A stretch of 64,000 nt of DNA from Fibrella forsythiae (GTDB lineage: Bacteria > Bacteroidota > Bacteroidia > Cytophagales > Spirosomataceae): positions 248,001 through 312,000 of the forward strand of contig NZ_JAFMYW010000008.1 of the NCBI RefSeq assembly GCF_017353175.1, read 5' to 3'. Within the stretch, counting starts at the first letter, position 1. Each line of letters starts with the position of its first letter. The notes beneath the pieces are model-generated. The model saw only the letters and a list, made by a program, of their open reading frames with translations, made no database searches and was not told where the DNA came from. The translations under genes and the position numbers were made by a program. Of the stretch, positions 62,335 through 64,000 are shown one piece after another.

Positions 62335-62421
62335 CTGTTTACAGTTTGCTGTTTACAGTTGCTTCGCTTCGGTACGTATCGTGCCATGGCGAAGCAACTG
62401 TAAACAGCAAACTGTAAACAG
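62335..62421. repeat. Perfect 33-bp GTTTAC-family inverted repeat, tldD-tldE pair 3
   Basis: The arms 62335-62367 and 62389-62421 are exact complements (CTGTTTACAGTTTGCTG ... CAGTTGCTTCGC) around 21 bases. It fills the 110-bp gap between the tldD stop and the tldE start and is the clearest member of its family. Confidence 0.95.
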
Positions 62422-62430
62422 TAAACTTTT

Positions 62431-64000
62431 TTAGATTCTCCGTCCGGTATTGATTACGTTGACGCCGTTAAAGCGCGTGGTGGGTGAGCCGTGTGATACG
62501 GCGCTGACCTGCGAAGGCTGCCCTTTTCCGTCGAAGAACGAGCCGAACGTGCGGTAATCGTCTTTGTCGCAAAGTTGGGCGCAGGAGTTCCAGAACTCCT
62601 GCGTGTTGGCCTGATACGCCACGTCGTCGAGCATACCAACGATTTCGCCGTTCTTGATCTCGTAGAAGAGCTGACCGCCAAACTGGAAGTTATACCGCTG
62701 TTGATCAATGGAATACGACCCACGACCGATGATGTAAATGCCTTTATCGACACCTTTGATCATATCGATCACCGACCGTTTTTCGGTGCCGGGTTTTAAC
62801 GATACATTCGGCATCCGCTGGAATTGTACCGAGTCCCAGTTGTCGGCATAGCAGCAACCGTTTGATTCTTTCCCGCCCAGAATAGCCACCTGATCGCGGA
62901 TAGCCTGGTAATTGACCAGCACGCCGTTTTTGATCAAATCCCACTCCTTGGCCGGAACACCTTCATCATCGTAGCCAACCGTGCCCAGCGTGTACGGCTG
63001 TTTTTTGTCGGCCACAATGTTGACCAGGTCACTGCCGTATTTAAACGACTTGGTTTTCCATTTATCGAGCGTGGCGAAAGACGTACCTGCGTAGTTGGCT
63101 TCGTAGCCCAGCACCCGGTCAAGCTCCGTTGGGTGACCCACCGATTCGTGGATCGTCAGGCCGAGGTGGTTGGGATCGAGAACAAGGTCGTATTTACCCG
63201 CCGTAACGGTTTTGGCGGTCATCTTCTGTTTCGCCTGCTTGGCGGCCAGCGTCGCATCCTCAACGATGTCGTAGGAGTTACGGTAGCCGACGAGTCCGTT
63301 GGGACCAGGGATTTTCTCCGAGGCCAGCCCGTCCATGTATTCGTAGCCCATGCCCATCGGTGAGCTGAACGCGTCACGGGTTTTGAACTTCCCGGCGGCC
63401 CGGTCCACGGCCGTTACCGTAAACGTTGGCCAGATCCGGTGAATATCCTGATCGATGTACGACCCGTCTGTCGACGCGAAATATTTCTGCTCATTGATCA
63501 TGAACAGGTTCGACGTCACAAAACCAGCGCCGTTGTCCATGGCGGCGGCGTTCGTTTTCAGCAGCAGATCGATTTTGTCTTTAACCGGAATCTCGAACGC
63601 GTTTTTGACGATCGGCGTTTTCCACGACACCTCGCCAACGCCTTTTTGCGGGGCCAATACTACCGGCTCACTCTGAAGCTTGGCATTTGCTTTAGCAATA
63701 GCTACGGCTGTTTCGGCGCATTTGGCAATACCGGCGGGCGTTACGTCGCTGGTGGCCGCAAAGCCCCAGGTTCCGTTGGCAATCACCCGAATACCCACAC
63801 CAAACGATTCGGCGTTGCTGATATTCTGTACCTGCTTCTCGCGGGTGAACACGTACTGTTGCAGGTAGCGCCCAATGCGAACGTCGGTGTATGAGGCCCC
63901 TTTACTCCTGGCAGCGTTGAGCGCAATGTCGGCCAGTCGTTTTTTGGTAGCCACATCCACGCCGGGTTCAAGCAGCCGTTCTACCGATACCGTATTCCCG
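62431..64000 (-). CDS. TldD metalloprotease subunit, pair 3, partial
   Basis: The frame is open to the right edge, so the start and any signal peptide are missing; a GTG at 63960 is internal, since the paralogues have LLEPGLDIAVKKR at the same place and this copy reads ERLLEPGVDVATKKR upstream of it. The HESVGHPTELDRVLG metal motif and the SNGCCYADNWDSVQFQRM block are present. It differs from the other two copies by a short insert (DGLASEKIPGPNGLVGYRN), and is the most divergent TldD of the three. Confidence 0.92.
   Translation of the reverse strand, partial: GNTVSVERLLEPGVDVATKKRLADIALNAARSKGASYTDVRIGRYLQQYVFTREKQVQNISNAESFGVGIRVIANGTWGFAATSDVTPAGIAKCAETAVAIAKANAKLQSEPVVLAPQKGVGEVSWKTPIVKNAFEIPVKDKIDLLLKTNAAAMDNGAGFVTSNLFMINEQKYFASTDGSYIDQDIHRIWPTFTVTAVDRAAGKFKTRDAFSSPMGMGYEYMDGLASEKIPGPNGLVGYRNSYDIVEDATLAAKQAKQKMTAKTVTAGKYDLVLDPNHLGLTIHESVGHPTELDRVLGYEANYAGTSFATLDKWKTKSFKYGSDLVNIVADKKQPYTLGTVGYDDEGVPAKEWDLIKNGVLVNYQAIRDQVAILGGKESNGCCYADNWDSVQFQRMPNVSLKPGTEKRSVIDMIKGVDKGIYIIGRGSYSIDQQRYNFQFGGQLFYEIKNGEIVGMLDDVAYQANTQEFWNSCAQLCDKDDYRTFGSFFDGKGQPSQVSAVSHGSPTTRFNGVNVINTGRRI

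Overview
The window reads as chromosome of a Bacteroidota bacterium of the Cytophagales, probably Spirosoma or a close relative. Supporting signs are the giant gliding/type IX secretion protein SprA, a TonB-dependent receptor with the Bacteroidota plug-and-barrel layout, promoters of the TTTG / TAnnTTTG type (clearest at 31891-31922), few Shine-Dalgarno sequences, and a soluble multi-PAS histidine kinase. No rRNA or standard tRNA gene, CRISPR array, transposase or phage gene was recognised.

Layout. 1-6.1 kb: two Tat-targeted amino-acid enzymes (flavin amine oxidase, running off the left edge, and a PLP aminotransferase), an MBL-fold hydrolase, a membrane protein and cysM. 6.2-11.4 kb: a probable RNA-repair locus, made of a WYL regulator divergent from a Ro60 (TROVE) protein, three tandem copies of a structured noncoding element that look like Y RNAs, a T4 Rnl1-like RNA ligase and a T4 Pnkp-like kinase/phosphatase. 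11.5-15.8 kb: PAS histidine kinase and ABC exporter. 15.9-29 kb, minus strand: sprA, ruvA, a LysM lytic transglycosylase, gatA, tatA and a YkvA-like protein. 29.2-35.2 kb, plus strand: lepA, two glycosyltransferases and an M42 peptidase. 35.3-45.5 kb, minus strand: a MoxR/DUF58/BatA/DUF4175/DUF4159 cluster split by 2.2 kb holding a decayed VapBC-type toxin-antitoxin pair. 45.7-47.1 kb: a DUF421 gene flanked on each side by two copies of a terminator-ended noncoding element. 47.1-54 kb: AraC regulator, secreted protein, TonB receptor, S41 peptidase and a frameshifted Uma2 nuclease. 54.3-64 kb: three tandem tldD-tldE pairs, the last running off the right edge.

Three things stand out. First, both sprA and lepA carry small A/T-rich cargo genes directly behind their stop codon, followed by a second copy of the host gene's 3' end (199 bp at about 92% identity; 55 bp at 100%) and then by the hairpin that looks like the host gene's own terminator. 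This suggests gene-restoring insertions at core-gene 3' ends. Second, the Ro60 / Y-RNA-like / ligase / Pnkp locus has a sequence motif conserved in three RNA copies. Third, many gaps between co-directional genes are filled by long inverted repeats whose arms differ but whose inner part often contains GCTTCGC / GCGAAGC.

All calls come from reading sequence. No database search or folding program was run, so family names rest on recognised motifs.
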